From: Candidatus Zixiibacteriota bacterium
GTDB taxonomy: Bacteria > Zixibacteria > MSB-5A5 > GN15 > FEB-12
Assembly (NCBI GenBank): GCA_029860345.1
Contig: JAOUBJ010000013.1
Span: forward strand, 92,017 to 156,016
Reading direction: 5' to 3'
Length of the DNA: 64,000 bases
Shown: piece by piece, positions 53,007 through 63,156 of the stretch
How the letters are laid out: every line of letters starts with the position of its first letter
Numbering within the stretch: the stretch's first letter is position 1
The notes under the pieces: generated by a model
What the model was told of the DNA's origin: nothing
Database searches by the model: none
The model's input: only the letters and a program-made list of their open reading frames with translations
Made by a program: the position numbers and the translations under genes

Positions 53007-53276
53007 CTAACGTCGCAATCCGAGTTGGGTGAGTATCTGACGGTAGCTTTCGATGTCGCTACGCTTAAGATAATCAAGTAACCGACGACGTTGTCCCACC
53101 AGTTTCAAAAGTCCCAGGCGGGTGTGATAATCCTTCTTGTGAGCTTTCATGTGCTCGGTAAGATGGTTGATACGTTCGGTGAGCAGTGCGATCTGCACCT
53201 CCGGTGAGCCCGTGTCTTTCTCGTGAAGCCGATGCTCAGAGATGATTTGGGCTTTCCGCTCTTTGGTCGCTGACAT
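53007..53276 (-). CDS. rpsO: 30S ribosomal protein S15
   Basis: 89 residues, standard length: [59 protein letters not shown] precedes ATG 53276. It binds 16S rRNA in the central domain. The start lies inside the end of ribF (41-base overlap). Confidence 0.98.
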   Translation of the reverse strand: MSATKERKAQIISEHRLHEKDTGSPEVQIALLTERINHLTEHMKAHKKDYHTRLGLLKLVGQRRRLLDYLKRSDIESYRQILTQLGLRR

Positions 53277-54219
53277 TTTGGTTCTCCTTTTCGAGTATTC
53301 TCAATACTTCTTGTTTGTCCAATTTGATCTGATCAACCAGTGCTTCGGTTGACTCGAATTTGCGATTCGGTCTCACGAAACGGATTGGATAGGCGATCAG
53401 TTCTTGGTCATATATATCTTCCTCAAAGTCAAACAGATTGGCCTCGACGGTTATTCTCACTTCCGGATTGAAGTGGTTCCGGCCAATAAACAACATTCCC
53501 TCTTTTCTGCGCTCTCCCACCTGTGCCCGACAGGCATAAACACCCTGAGGTGGCAGAAGCTTGCGCCCACCGTAGCCAATATTAGCTGTAGGATAACCCA
53601 GTTTGTGCCCCAGGCCAATCCCTTTTTCCACCATTCCGAGAATAGCGTAGGAATGGCCCAGGAAGTCCACAGCCCGGCCGAGGTCGCCGCCTTCAAGCTG
53701 GCGGCGCACTTTGGTCGAGGAAACCCGCTCGGAATCAAGCACAACCGGCTCCACAACATCAACCTGGAAGTCAAACTGTGCGCCCAAACGGCGCAATTCA
53801 TCAATGTTGCCTGAGCGGTCCTTGCCGAAAGCATGATCGGCCCCCACCACCAACTGCTTCAATCCCAGCCGCGAAACCAGAACATCGCGGACAAAGTCGG
53901 CGGCGCTCAGGTTCTGAAGTGCAGCATTGAACTGAAGTGTGAGAACCATCCCCCGGAAATAACGCCCCAGGTATCGCTCTTTTTCCGGCAACGTAGTCAA
54001 CAGCAAAGGTGCCTCGCCAGGCGTAACCAAAGTGCGCGGGTGGGGATCGAAGGTGATAACAAGAGGCTCGGCGTTGAGCTGTGCTGCATGGCTCAAGACT
54101 CGTCCGAGGATTTTCTGATGTCCTCGATGGATGCCGTCGAAAGTCCCGATGGTGGCCACCACAGCCTGACCTTCCGGCGCTTCATAATTCTCCAGTCCTC
54201 TTATCAGCTTGATACTCAA
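53236..54219 (-). CDS. ribF: Bifunctional riboflavin kinase / FAD synthetase
   Basis: 327 residues. N-terminal FAD synthetase with [16 protein letters not shown] (HxGH-like) and [10 protein letters not shown]-terminal flavokinase with [21 protein letters not shown] [19 protein letters not shown] and [10 protein letters not shown]. Makes FMN and FAD. It ends 41 bases inside the rpsO gene. Confidence 0.95.
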   Translation of the reverse strand: MSIKLIRGLENYEAPEGQAVVATIGTFDGIHRGHQKILGRVLSHAAQLNAEPLVITFDPHPRTLVTPGEAPLLLTTLPEKERYLGRYFRGMVLTLQFNAALQNLSAADFVRDVLVSRLGLKQLVVGADHAFGKDRSGNIDELRRLGAQFDFQVDVVEPVVLDSERVSSTKVRRQLEGGDLGRAVDFLGHSYAILGMVEKGIGLGHKLGYPTANIGYGGRKLLPPQGVYACRAQVGERRKEGMLFIGRNHFNPEVRITVEANLFDFEEDIYDQELIAYPIRFVRPNRKFESTEALVDQIKLDKQEVLRILEKENQNVSDQRAESPNHL

Positions 54220-55166
54220 TTCAACACCCGCACATATTCAAAGAGTCCGTGGTCGCTCGTCCGATGAAAATCGAGTGAGGAAGTTTCTGCGGTGCCGACG
54301 GCAAGAACTATGCCCTGATCGTTTTTCAGCAAGACCGTGTCCCCGGCCTCAAAGGCTCCTTCGATCTGCACTACATCGGCGTCTGTCAACTCAGGACCCT
54401 CCACTACATGTTGGCTAAATTCGGCGGTCACTCTGATAGCCGAATAGTCCAGCACCTGATGGCATGGCAGCACCAGAGCTTCCAGCGTGCCGGACTCATG
54501 TTGCTGCTGAATGCTGTCGAGAGTGAGGCTGTCATCCAGGTGCAAACTTCCGACCGATATACGCTGCAAACCATCCAGATAGGCGCCGCAGCCGACGGCC
54601 TTGCCTACGTCGTTGGCCAGGGATCGGATGTAGGTGCCTTTGGAGCAGGTCACCAGCAGGCGTAAGTGGGGACTATCCCAGGTGAGTACGCTGAGTTTTT
54701 TGATTTCGATCTCCCGCGTCGGCGGGGCAATGTCCTCTCCCCTGCGTGCGCGTTTGTACAGTCGTTGCCCGTCGACCTGCACACTGGAATAAGCGGGGAC
54801 CGTTTGAACAATTCGGCCGCGAAAAGGCGCAAGGAGCCTCTCGATCGCGTCGACCGTCAATGTCGGAGGAGGCTGAGCAATGTCCGATTGTTCAATCCCC
54901 TCTCGATCAAATGTCTTCGATGTAAGGCCGAGAAAAACATCGGCCTCATAGGCTTTGTCCCAACCGGTCAGGAATCGTGCGATTTTGGTCGCCCTTCCCA
55001 GACAGACCACGAGCAACCCCTCGGCCAACGGGTCGAGCGTTCCAGTGTGACCGATCCTCCGTTGATTGAGTGTCTTGCGGAGTCTTTGAACAACATCGTG
55101 GCTGGTCAAACCGGACGGTTTGTTCACGAGCAGTACGCCGTTATAGGGTTGAAGTCGTTCAGTCAT
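54216..55166 (-). CDS. truB: tRNA pseudouridine-55 synthase
   Basis: 316 residues from ATG 55166, inside the end of nrnA. Catalytic Asp in RRIGHTGTLDPLAEGLL, and KPSGLTSHDVV, QTVPAYSSVQVDGQRLYKRAR and CSKGTYIRSLANDVG. Modifies U55 of tRNAs. It overlaps ribF by 4 bases. Confidence 0.95.
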   Translation of the reverse strand: MTERLQPYNGVLLVNKPSGLTSHDVVQRLRKTLNQRRIGHTGTLDPLAEGLLVVCLGRATKIARFLTGWDKAYEADVFLGLTSKTFDREGIEQSDIAQPPPTLTVDAIERLLAPFRGRIVQTVPAYSSVQVDGQRLYKRARRGEDIAPPTREIEIKKLSVLTWDSPHLRLLVTCSKGTYIRSLANDVGKAVGCGAYLDGLQRISVGSLHLDDSLTLDSIQQQHESGTLEALVLPCHQVLDYSAIRVTAEFSQHVVEGPELTDADVVQIEGAFEAGDTVLLKNDQGIVLAVGTAETSSLDFHRTSDHGLFEYVRVLN

Positions 55167-56178
55167 CGAGGGCCACCGTAAGTATCCTGAGAATTTCAGC
55201 CCTGGCTTGGGGCAACGATAGCGACAGCATACATCCGGCCGCATTGACATGTCCGCCACCACCGAAGCGGGAGGCAATTGCGGCTACATTGAGTGCTCCT
55301 TTGGACCTCAGGGAGACTTTAGTGTGCGATGAATCGATCTCGCGCAGCAATGCGCCGGTCTTCACACCCTGGCTAAACAGCGTGTAGTCAACCAGACCTT
55401 CCGTCTCGGATTGCTTGGCGCCGGTGTCGCTTAACATTTGTTGGGTCAAGGTCAGCAGACAGATGGCACCGTCCTCACAGAATTCAATACTGTTGAGTAC
55501 ACGCCCAACCAGTTTCGTGGTGCAGGGCGACAAATTGTAGTACACCTGGTCACAGATGTTCTGTGGATCGGCTCCCGCTTCAATCAGGCGCCCGGCGATC
55601 TCCATCGTTCTCGGACTGGTGTTGGGATATCGGAAACGACCGGTATCGGTCAGAATTGCCGTGAAAAGGTATTGGGCCACAACCGGCGAAATCTCATACC
55701 CAACCTGCCGGAAATACTCATAAGCCATCTCGCCAACCGAGGAAACACTTGAGTCAACCCAGTTGACGGCGCCAAAACCGCCGTTGTCCTGATGATGATC
55801 GATATTGATTATCGTCATCTTGTCATTCAACAGCCGGCCGACACGGCCACCACGGTCAATCGTCGGGCACTCCAGAAAGAGCACGGTGTCGAACTTCGCA
55901 TCGGGATCGAATTGGTCCAGACGGGGCACATCCTGTACGCCGTCAAGGAACCGATACTTGTCGGGCACATCGTCATCCATCACCGGCTGGGCTTCGATGC
56001 CGACATCGCGGAGGTATTTAGCAAAAGCCAGTTGGGTCCCCAATGCGTCCCCATCAGGGTCCATGTGAGTGACTATTAACACCCTGCTGCTGCCCAGAAG
56101 AATCTCCTGAATGCGAGATAGCAGCCTTTGGTGGCCGTCGGAGTCTTTAGGAGTTGTCTTTATCGCTTTTGATCTCAT
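55159..56178 (-). CDS. nrnA: DHH-family bifunctional oligoribonuclease / PAP phosphatase
   Basis: 339 residues. DHH-DHHA1 protein: THMDPDGDALGTQLAF (motif I), DHHQDNGGFG (DHH motif), and C-terminal GGGGHVNAAGC (DHHA1). Degrades nanoRNA or dephosphorylates pAp. Its ATG overlaps rbfA by 32 bases, and it lies in the usual rbfA-nrnA-truB order. Confidence 0.94.
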   Translation of the reverse strand: MRSKAIKTTPKDSDGHQRLLSRIQEILLGSSRVLIVTHMDPDGDALGTQLAFAKYLRDVGIEAQPVMDDDVPDKYRFLDGVQDVPRLDQFDPDAKFDTVLFLECPTIDRGGRVGRLLNDKMTIINIDHHQDNGGFGAVNWVDSSVSSVGEMAYEYFRQVGYEISPVVAQYLFTAILTDTGRFRYPNTSPRTMEIAGRLIEAGADPQNICDQVYYNLSPCTTKLVGRVLNSIEFCEDGAICLLTLTQQMLSDTGAKQSETEGLVDYTLFSQGVKTGALLREIDSSHTKVSLRSKGALNVAAIASRFGGGGHVNAAGCMLSLSLPQARAEILRILTVALDD

Positions 56179-56506
56179 TGAGCAGTCGTTCGATTTTAAT
56201 GCCTTCTTGAATCGATGGGTCGAACTTGAAATTCAACTCCGGAATGTGCCGGATACGAAGTTGGCGTCCTACCAATCGTCTGATCTGTTTATTCTCACGC
56301 TGGAAAAACTCGACAACTGTCGGTAGTTCCTCGTTTTCACCCAGGTGTGAAAAATAGACAGTGGCGTTGCGCAGATCGCCGGTAAGCCGTACCTGGGTAA
56401 AAGTGACAAGTCCTTTCCAATTGCCCGTCACTTCCCCTTCGAACAATCGTGAGATGATCCTTAGAATCTCCTCGCCGACTCTGTCAGCACGACGAAACTG
56501 TTTCAC
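56147..56506 (-). CDS. rbfA: 30S ribosome-binding factor A
   Basis: 119 residues with the KH-type fold: QFRRADRVGEEILRIISRLF, VRLTGDLRNATVYFS and LRIRHIPELNFKFDPSIQEG. It helps 16S rRNA 5'-end maturation. Two bases separate it from the DUF503 gene. Confidence 0.95.
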   Translation of the reverse strand: MKQFRRADRVGEEILRIISRLFEGEVTGNWKGLVTFTQVRLTGDLRNATVYFSHLGENEELPTVVEFFQRENKQIRRLVGRQLRIRHIPELNFKFDPSIQEGIKIERLLNEIKSDKDNS

Positions 56507-56508
56507 GG

Positions 56509-56790
56509 TCAGTACGTCTCCATGCGATAGTCGGCCAGCACCACCTGGGGATCACCCTCGACACGGCTGACAACTTTACTCATCACTTGATGGCCGAAGC
56601 TTGAACTGTTGGACACCACGGCACCGCCAATCAAGGCGCGGCGCGGCTGATCATTGTGATCCACCTCGGCTATAGATATGTTGAAGTCCTGGCGAAGCCT
56701 CGTCAGAAGTGACTTCAAGATGCGTCGCTTTTCCTTGAGCGATCCGACCGGAGGCAGCTCCAGGAGCATACTAACAACAACTGTTACCAA
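56509..56790 (-). CDS. DUF503 family protein (YlxP-like)
   Basis: 93 residues: LELPPVGSLKEKRRILKSLL, DFNISIAEVDHNDQPRRALI and SRVEGDPQVVLADYRME. This small family sits between infB and rbfA in many genomes; a link to ribosome maturation is inferred from that position. The start is near MVTVVVSMLLELP; the inner M (MLLELPP) is also possible. Confidence 0.9.
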   Translation of the reverse strand: MVTVVVSMLLELPPVGSLKEKRRILKSLLTRLRQDFNISIAEVDHNDQPRRALIGGAVVSNSSSFGHQVMSKVVSRVEGDPQVVLADYRMETY

Positions 56791-56802
56791 GAGCTATCCA
56801 GA

Positions 56803-59016
56803 TCAGAGGGTCCGCGCCGTTTCGACTATTTCATAGGCTTCGATTACATCCCCCACTTTGAGATCGTTGAAGTTTTCGACCCCAATGCCGCACTCGAAGC
56901 TTTCCTTTACTTCCCGGCTGTCGTCCTTGAAACGTTTTAACGAACCCAGTACGCCGGTGAAGATCACTTTGCCGTCACGCACGACCTGTATCCGATCCTT
57001 CCGATTGATCCGGCCTTCCTTGACATAGCTGCCGGCAATGACGCCGACTTTGGGGACCTTAAACAGGTTGCGAACCTCGGCGGCGCCGACAAAGTTTTCG
57101 GAGATGGCCGGAGAAAGCAATCCTTCCAGCGCCTTGCGAACGTCCTCTTCGACTTCATAAATGACATCATAGAGGCGAATGTCCACCTGCTCCCGACGTC
57201 CAACTTCACGGGCACGACTATCCGGTGTGACCTGAAAGCCGATTATGATCGCATCGGAAACCGAGGCCAGAAGAACGTCGGATTCGGTAATAGCGCCGAC
57301 GCCTGAGTGTATGACATTAGCTTTCACTTCCTCGGAAGCGATGCGTCCCAGAGTGTCCGAGAGCACCTCGACCGAGCCATCGACGTCACCTTTGATAATC
57401 AGGCGAACTTCCTTGATCTGACCTTCTTTGATTCGATCAAAGACTTTATCGAGTGTAGTACGGCCGTGGGTGCGACGAACATCCTGTTCACGCTTGACCT
57501 GATTACGTTTCAATGTGATTTCTTTAGCTTCCTGATCATTCTTGACCACGATAAAGCTGTCGCCCGCCTGCGGCACCCCCCCCAGTCCGGTTATCTGCGT
57601 TGGTACCGAAGGTGTCGCCAGTTCAAGCGACTGGTCACGGTCATTTGTCAGGGTTCGGATGCGGCCGCTCACGGTACCGGCGACAATTGAGTCGCCGACC
57701 CGGCAGTGACCTTTTTGAATGAGCACCGTAATCACCGGTCCGCGACCTTTTTCGAGCCGGGCATCTACCACCGTACCTTGTCCGCGAATGGAGGGATCTG
57801 CCTGGAGGTCCATCAACTCGGCCTGCAGGAGAACCATCTCGAGTAACTTTTCAACCCCGTCGCCGGTCTTGGCGGAAACATCGACCATGATCGTCTTGCC
57901 GCCCCATTCTTCGGCGACCAGATTGTGCTCGGTCAGTTTGGTGCGGATACTCTCGGGATCGGCCGTCGGTTTGTCGATTTTGTTGACGGCTACGATAATC
58001 GGAACATCAGCAGCTTTGGCATGATCGATAGCTTCGATAGTTTGTGGTCGGACCCCGTCGTCCGCGGCGACGACCAAAATCACGATATCCGTCAAGTGAG
58101 CGCCCCGAGCACGCATGGCCGTAAAAGCCTCGTGGCCCGGTGTGTCCAGAAACGAAATGGCGCCGCCTTCGAGAGTTACCATGTAGGCGCCGATGTGCTG
58201 GGTGATGGCGCCCGCTTCGCCGGCCACTACGTTGGACTCACGGATAAAGTCCAAAAGCGAGGTCTTTCCGTGATCGACATGGCCCATGATGGTGACAACG
58301 GGCGCCCGAAACTGGAGGTTCTCTTCACTCTCTGTCTGGCGAGCCAGATCGCCTATCTCAGCCACCGCGGCGACCTCGAAACCGAACTCGGCCGCCACCG
58401 TTGCAATCGTGTCCATATCGAGTCGCTGGTTAATGGTCGCCATCATGCCCAGTTCGAACAACTTGGCAATCAGTTCGGCCGGCTTACGATCCAGGAGCTT
58501 GGCCAACTCGGCCAGGGACATAAACTCATTGACCTGGATGACATTCTCAGCGCCGCCTTCAAGTCCTTCACCGTCAGCGCCACCCCGTCGGTAGCGCTTG
58601 CGACCTTTGACACCGGCCAGTCCGGCCATGGTGGCTTTGAAACTCTTGGCCACCTCGGTGCTATCCACAGTTCGTCGATCTTTCTTGCGACGACGTTCCT
58701 TGCGCTTCTGCTTCTTTTCAGACTTGCGCATCAGACGCGCGACGCTGGAGGTCGAATCGGAAACGGTAATCCCGCCGATTTTGGCGGTAGTCTTGCTGAC
58801 AGCTTCGCTTACCTTTTCGCGATGCTCCATCTCTTTCTTGGCTTCCTGCTTCTCCTCGGCGAACTTCTTGTTCACCGCGACGATCATCTCAGGAGTGGCC
58901 ACCGACATGTGCGACTTGGGTTCGAACCCCAGGTCACGAATAATCTTCAACATGGCCGCCGAAGAGATTTTGTACTCCTTGGCAATCTGATGAATTCTCT
59001 GCGAGTCCTTGGCCAT
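56803..59016 (-). CDS. infB: Translation initiation factor IF-2
   Basis: 737 residues, GGAGG before ATG 59016. A short N-terminal IF2_N helix-turn motif (IHQIAKEYKISSAAMLKIIRDLGF), a lysine/glutamate-rich linker, then a second IF2_N and the GTPase: GHVDHGKTSLLD (G1), DTPGHEAF (G3), NKID (G4), followed by domains II-IV. The GTPase brings fMet-tRNA to the 30S subunit. The N-terminus is short compared with E. coli. Confidence 0.97.
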   Translation of the reverse strand: MAKDSQRIHQIAKEYKISSAAMLKIIRDLGFEPKSHMSVATPEMIVAVNKKFAEEKQEAKKEMEHREKVSEAVSKTTAKIGGITVSDSTSSVARLMRKSEKKQKRKERRRKKDRRTVDSTEVAKSFKATMAGLAGVKGRKRYRRGGADGEGLEGGAENVIQVNEFMSLAELAKLLDRKPAELIAKLFELGMMATINQRLDMDTIATVAAEFGFEVAAVAEIGDLARQTESEENLQFRAPVVTIMGHVDHGKTSLLDFIRESNVVAGEAGAITQHIGAYMVTLEGGAISFLDTPGHEAFTAMRARGAHLTDIVILVVAADDGVRPQTIEAIDHAKAADVPIIVAVNKIDKPTADPESIRTKLTEHNLVAEEWGGKTIMVDVSAKTGDGVEKLLEMVLLQAELMDLQADPSIRGQGTVVDARLEKGRGPVITVLIQKGHCRVGDSIVAGTVSGRIRTLTNDRDQSLELATPSVPTQITGLGGVPQAGDSFIVVKNDQEAKEITLKRNQVKREQDVRRTHGRTTLDKVFDRIKEGQIKEVRLIIKGDVDGSVEVLSDTLGRIASEEVKANVIHSGVGAITESDVLLASVSDAIIIGFQVTPDSRAREVGRREQVDIRLYDVIYEVEEDVRKALEGLLSPAISENFVGAAEVRNLFKVPKVGVIAGSYVKEGRINRKDRIQVVRDGKVIFTGVLGSLKRFKDDSREVKESFECGIGVENFNDLKVGDVIEAYEIVETARTL

Positions 59017-59057
59017 TCGCCAACTACCTCCACCTGTCTACAGCGCTGTGTATTGCT

Positions 59058-60521
59058 CTAATCATCTATGTCTTTTTTGATCCTGACTTCGGTTTCGTCT
59101 TCATCCTCAACATCATCCATATCCGGAGCGGTTGCTTCCAGCACGTCATCAACCTCTGTTACAAACTCGGTGTCGTCCTCGAAGACATCCTCAGCTTTCA
59201 TTTTACCGTCGTCGATCTTTGCGGCCGCCTTGGCTTTGGCCTCAGCCTTCTTACGTTTGGTGTATTCTCTTTCGAGATCGCGAACAAACTTCTTGGCCTT
59301 ATCGATGAGGGCTTCAGCGGACTTTTCACCAATGCCCGGAACCTTGGTCAGAACTTCAACCTGTGAAGTTGCCAGTCGTTGCACCGAACTGATATCGGCC
59401 TGCGACAGACGCTCTTCAATCTTGGCTCCGATTCCGTCAAGCTGACCAACCGGCACCAGCATCTCAGCTTCGCGACGTTTGGACTCATCGTACTCGGTTT
59501 CCGACAGAATATTGACTTTCCATCCGGTCAGCTTGGAGGCCAGTCGAGCATTTTGCCCGTTTCGTCCGATGGCCAATGAGAGCTTCTCATCTTCAACCGC
59601 GACCGTCATCTTACCCTCAAGCTCAAACACGTCGATATTGACCACTCTGGCCGGGGCCAGGGCACGTGTTACGAACATCTCCGAATTGGACGAGAACGGC
59701 ACGATGTCGATACGCTCGTTATTGAGTTCGCGAACTATCGATTGAACGCGCACACCCTTAATGCCGACACAGGCGCCGACCGGATCAATCCGTTCATCCG
59801 AAGAATAAACGGCCACCTTGGCCCGTTCGCCCGGTTCCCTGGCGATTCCTCGGATTTCGATCACCTTCTCGTAGATTTCGGGCACTTCCAACGCAAAAAG
59901 AGCGCGCAGGAATTCGTTGTTTACTCGTGACAGAACAATCTGAGGGCCTCGTGACTCTCGCTGAACATCCAGAATGTATGCTCGAATCCGATCACCCTGG
60001 CGGAATTTTTCGCGCGGGATTTGCTCTTTGATCGGCACGACACCTTCGGCCCGACCGAGATTGACAATTACCGAGCCTTTGTCGATTTGCTGGACTACTC
60101 CGGAGATCAGAGTGCCGACCTTGTCTACGAATTCCTCATAGACACGATCACGCTCGGCCTCACGCACCTTCTGTACGAGCGTCTGTTTGGCCGATGCGAT
60201 GGCGTTGCGTCCGAATTCCAGTTCGTAGTCGATGTAGATATCGATCTCGTCACCGACCTCGGCCTCGGCGTCGATCTCCTTGGCGTCACCCAGCGTAATC
60301 TCCATGTTGGGGTCCGACGCTTCCTCGACTACTTTCTTGGTCGCGATCATCACCAACTCGTTATCCTTACGGTCAAACTTGAAAGTGATGTTGTCGACAA
60401 AACTGTATTTCTTTTTGGCCGCAGCCAAAAGACCGGCCTGAAGAGTCTCCAGCACGGCCTCGAATTCGAGGTTTTTTTCACGAGCGATCATCGTGATCGC
60501 TTCTACCATATCAAACGGCAT
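59058..60521 (-). CDS. nusA: Transcription termination/antitermination factor NusA
   Basis: 487 residues. NusA N-terminal domain (1-125), S1 (about 135-200: GTLISGVVQQIDKGSVIVNL), two KH domains (VGACVGIKGVRVQSIVRELN and LAIGRNGQNARLASKLTGWK), then a helix-hairpin-helix-like region (VPGIGEKSAEALIDKAK) and a very acidic tail. Regulates pausing and termination of RNA polymerase. Confidence 0.96.
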   Translation of the reverse strand: MPFDMVEAITMIAREKNLEFEAVLETLQAGLLAAAKKKYSFVDNITFKFDRKDNELVMIATKKVVEEASDPNMEITLGDAKEIDAEAEVGDEIDIYIDYELEFGRNAIASAKQTLVQKVREAERDRVYEEFVDKVGTLISGVVQQIDKGSVIVNLGRAEGVVPIKEQIPREKFRQGDRIRAYILDVQRESRGPQIVLSRVNNEFLRALFALEVPEIYEKVIEIRGIAREPGERAKVAVYSSDERIDPVGACVGIKGVRVQSIVRELNNERIDIVPFSSNSEMFVTRALAPARVVNIDVFELEGKMTVAVEDEKLSLAIGRNGQNARLASKLTGWKVNILSETEYDESKRREAEMLVPVGQLDGIGAKIEERLSQADISSVQRLATSQVEVLTKVPGIGEKSAEALIDKAKKFVRDLEREYTKRKKAEAKAKAAAKIDDGKMKAEDVFEDDTEFVTEVDDVLEATAPDMDDVEDEDETEVRIKKDIDD

Positions 60522-60535
60522 CTAAGCACACTCCG

Positions 60536-60982
60536 TCAAAACAGAATTTTCGCCTTCTCTATTTCCGCGAGTCCGACGCTCATCAGTCCGGACTCATCTT
60601 TGAACTCAACTTGATGATCATTCACCGAGACTATTTCGGCGGTGATCTTCTTTCGACCTTTTTCGGCAAACTCCAGGCGCACCTTCTCGCCAATGCGAAA
60701 CCTGAAATCACGCGCGGTTTTCAGCGGACGATCGAGACCGGGAGAAGACACTTCAAGTGTGTAACCGCTTTCAAGTAAGTCGGTTCCGTCAATCAGGTCG
60801 CCTACCAGTCGAGATAGCCGGGCACATTCGTCAAGCGATGTCCCGACTTCAGAATACACGAACAAACGAAGCGTCGCCGAAGATTTATACTGCGACAAAG
60901 TTATATCGGCCAACTCGGCTCCTTCTTCGGCCAGCGGTCTTTCTATCAGTTCGATAATCTGGTCCTTCAACTTACCGGTCAT
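60536..60982 (-). CDS. rimP: Ribosome maturation factor RimP
   Basis: 148 residues from ATG 60982 (ATG 60994 is a longer alternative). Two-domain form: LRLFVYSEVGTSLDECARLS, and YTLEVSSPGLDRPLKTARDF, the family signature. Needed for 30S assembly. First of the rimP-nusA-infB core, 14 bases before nusA. Confidence 0.95.
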   Translation of the reverse strand: MTGKLKDQIIELIERPLAEEGAELADITLSQYKSSATLRLFVYSEVGTSLDECARLSRLVGDLIDGTDLLESGYTLEVSSPGLDRPLKTARDFRFRIGEKVRLEFAEKGRKKITAEIVSVNDHQVEFKDESGLMSVGLAEIEKAKILF

Positions 60983-61071
60983 ACTACACCACATACGTTT
61001 AAGGTGGGCAAAAACCCACCAGAACCTGAAAATATACCGGCCAAATCATTCCAAAGCAACAACTTTATGTT

Positions 61072-62793
61072 CTATTTCAGATTCTCCAGCGCTTTTTCAA
61101 CAGCCGCTTTCGCTTGGCCGACCGGCAGCTTTACAGCCCGGCTCATATCACCGGTCAGGAGCTCTATCTCGCCCGCCGCCAGCGACTTCTCCCCTAATAC
61201 CAGCCGAACAGGGATGCCCACCAGATCGGCGTCATGGAATTTGACACCCGGTCTGACCGCCCGATCATCCACCAGAACGTCCAGCCCGGTCGCCTCAAGA
61301 TCGCGGTGGAGCTGATTGGCCAGGTCTATTTGACGCTCACTCTCGACATTCAGGGGCATGATTTCCACCACGAACGGAGTCAGAGCCGGCGGCCAGGTCA
61401 TCTGAGTTCCTCCGGCCTGACTTTCCAGCACCGTTTGTATTGTGCGCGACATGCCGATCCCAAACGAGCCCAGTTGGATAGCCTGTTCCTCGCCTTCGGC
61501 GTTGGCGATAAATGCTCCCTGTTTGGAGGTCATAGCAGTCCCCATGCTCACTGCTGTGCCCACCAGCAGCCCCGACCTCGCTCTAAGCGAGTGGCCGCAG
61601 GTGGGACAAGCGTCGCCGTCACGAGCCAGCGTTATGTCGGCCACATTAGCCGCCTCAAAGTCACGACCAAAACTGACATGTACAAGGTGCCGGTCGGTTT
61701 CGTTGGCCCCCACGACAAAGTCCGTCAGGGCCGCGACCTGCGGATCCACTATCAACGGAACCTCCAGCCCAACCGGACCGGCGAATCCGACCGCCGCCCC
61801 GGAGATGGTGGCTACTTCATGCGCGTTGGCCAGCTCAAGCATTCGAACTCCCAAGACGCTACCCAGTTTGGAGGGACTGACATCACGGTCCCCGCGCACC
61901 AGCGCCGCGACCGGTTGGTCATCGGCCAGGTACAACAGCGTTTTGACTACCTGGTCGGCGTCGACCTTGAGAAACTCGGTGATTTGCTCGATCGTCGTGG
62001 CCTGGGGAGTGTCGACTTTCTCAAGCGGTTTGGGACCTCCCTCTTGTATGGGAATATCGGGGCCTCCGAAAGCCGCGATCTCGGCATTCGCTTGATAGTC
62101 GCACTTCGAACAGTTCAGCACGGTCTGTTCTGAAGCGCTGGATTCCATCATTGCGATAAAGTCCAGGCCGTCGCCGTCCGCTGTTCCCACTCCGCCTGAA
62201 TCGCTCGGGACGGAGACGACCTCAAGACCGATCCGCTGGAAAACACTCAGGCAGGCGCCGGCCATGCGCTGCAGCGATTCTTCGGCGGCGGCCGGGTCGG
62301 CGTCGAAACTGTAGGCGTCGGCCATCAGGAATTCCCGCATACGCATCAAGCCGAAGCGAGTACGAAGCTCATCACGAAACTTAGTCCCAATCTGATACAG
62401 GGTCAGCGGGAGTTGGCGATAGCTTTTCAGTTCGCCGGCGACCAGCGAAACCATCGGCTCTTCATGGCTGCCGCATAAAGTGAACTCATGGCCGCGTCGA
62501 TCTTTCACGCCCATCTGATCGGCCTGTAACAACTCCGCACGTCCGGATTGTTGCCAAAGATCGGTCGGGCACAAGAGGGGAAGGCTGGTCTCGCAGGCGC
62601 CAGCTTTGTTGAACTCTTCACGAATGATCGCGGACAGTTTATTGATCACACGTTGCATCAGCGGCAGGCAGTGGTAGTGTCCCGGAGCCAGTTTGCGAAT
62701 ATAGCCGCCGCGCAAGAGGAACTGATGCGAGTCCAGTTCGGCATCGGACTGTTTGTCCCGCAGTGTCGGTATGTATGTTTCACTCCAGCGCAT
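61072..62793 (-). CDS. proS: Prolyl-tRNA synthetase (bacterial type, with editing insertion)
   Basis: 573 residues from ATG 62793, which starts the conserved MRWSETYIPTLRD; an in-frame ATG 36 bases earlier was rejected. Class II motifs: HQFLLRGGYIRKLAPGHYHCLPL, TLYQIGTKFRDELRTRFGLMRMREFLM, and GSFGIGMSRTIQTVLE. The editing insertion lies at about 230-400, including KTLLYLADDQPVAALVRGD. C-terminal anticodon domain. First gene upstream of rimP. Confidence 0.97.
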   Translation of the reverse strand: MRWSETYIPTLRDKQSDAELDSHQFLLRGGYIRKLAPGHYHCLPLMQRVINKLSAIIREEFNKAGACETSLPLLCPTDLWQQSGRAELLQADQMGVKDRRGHEFTLCGSHEEPMVSLVAGELKSYRQLPLTLYQIGTKFRDELRTRFGLMRMREFLMADAYSFDADPAAAEESLQRMAGACLSVFQRIGLEVVSVPSDSGGVGTADGDGLDFIAMMESSASEQTVLNCSKCDYQANAEIAAFGGPDIPIQEGGPKPLEKVDTPQATTIEQITEFLKVDADQVVKTLLYLADDQPVAALVRGDRDVSPSKLGSVLGVRMLELANAHEVATISGAAVGFAGPVGLEVPLIVDPQVAALTDFVVGANETDRHLVHVSFGRDFEAANVADITLARDGDACPTCGHSLRARSGLLVGTAVSMGTAMTSKQGAFIANAEGEEQAIQLGSFGIGMSRTIQTVLESQAGGTQMTWPPALTPFVVEIMPLNVESERQIDLANQLHRDLEATGLDVLVDDRAVRPGVKFHDADLVGIPVRLVLGEKSLAAGEIELLTGDMSRAVKLPVGQAKAAVEKALENLK

Positions 62794-62851
62794 GGCGGGA
62801 AGATAGTCTGGCACCGATGGTCGGCACAATCAAAAAAGGTGGATCAATAAC

Positions 62852-62879
62852 GTGGCGCACGAGGACGTACACCACGCAC
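62852..62879. repeat. Exact 28-bp repeat, copy 2
   Basis: Identical to 12521-12548, about 50 kb away. Confidence 0.85.
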
Positions 62880-62967
62880 TAAGTCTAATTTCTTCGTAGG
62901 GTGGGTCCGTCTTCGGACCCGCCAGTCTTGTGGTGAAGTAGGTCAGGAGCCTTGTGCTACCGACACT

Positions 62968-62991
62968 GTCACCCCGAGCGGAGTCGAGGGG
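62968..62991 (-). repeat. CTTCGACTGCGCTCAGG-type dispersed repeat, copy 5
   Basis: GTCACCCCGAGCGGAGTCGA plus GGGG, same form as 17632. Confidence 0.75.
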
Positions 62992-63084
62992 CGAGACTTC
63001 GACCGCGAACCTGTGACGAACGAACCGCCCCCTATTTATCCCTTGCGTCGGGTCTATTGTTCGGTTATCTAATGGCCTGTTATT

Positions 63085-63156
63085 GCCCCCGTGGTGTAAC
63101 GGATAACGCGGCGGCCTCCGGAGCCGTAAATCCAGGTTCGATTCCTGGCGGGGGTA
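63085..63156 (+). tRNA. tRNA-Arg (anticodon CCG)
   Basis: 72 bases. Acceptor GCCCCCG / CGGGGGT with A73, D stem GTGT/ACGC, anticodon stem GCGGC/GCCGT with loop CTCCGGA (anticodon CCG), 4-base variable loop, T stem CCAGG/CCTGG with TTCGATT. CCA is not encoded. It reads CGG codons. Confidence 0.93.

Larger units (their letters stand above)
62794..63084. other. Intergenic region with repeats before tRNA-Arg
   Basis: It holds the second 28-bp repeat (62852-62879), a GTAGGGTGGGTCC / GGACCCGCC element (62896-62923) and a CGAGCGGAGTCGAGGGG element (62968-62991). Confidence 0.8.
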
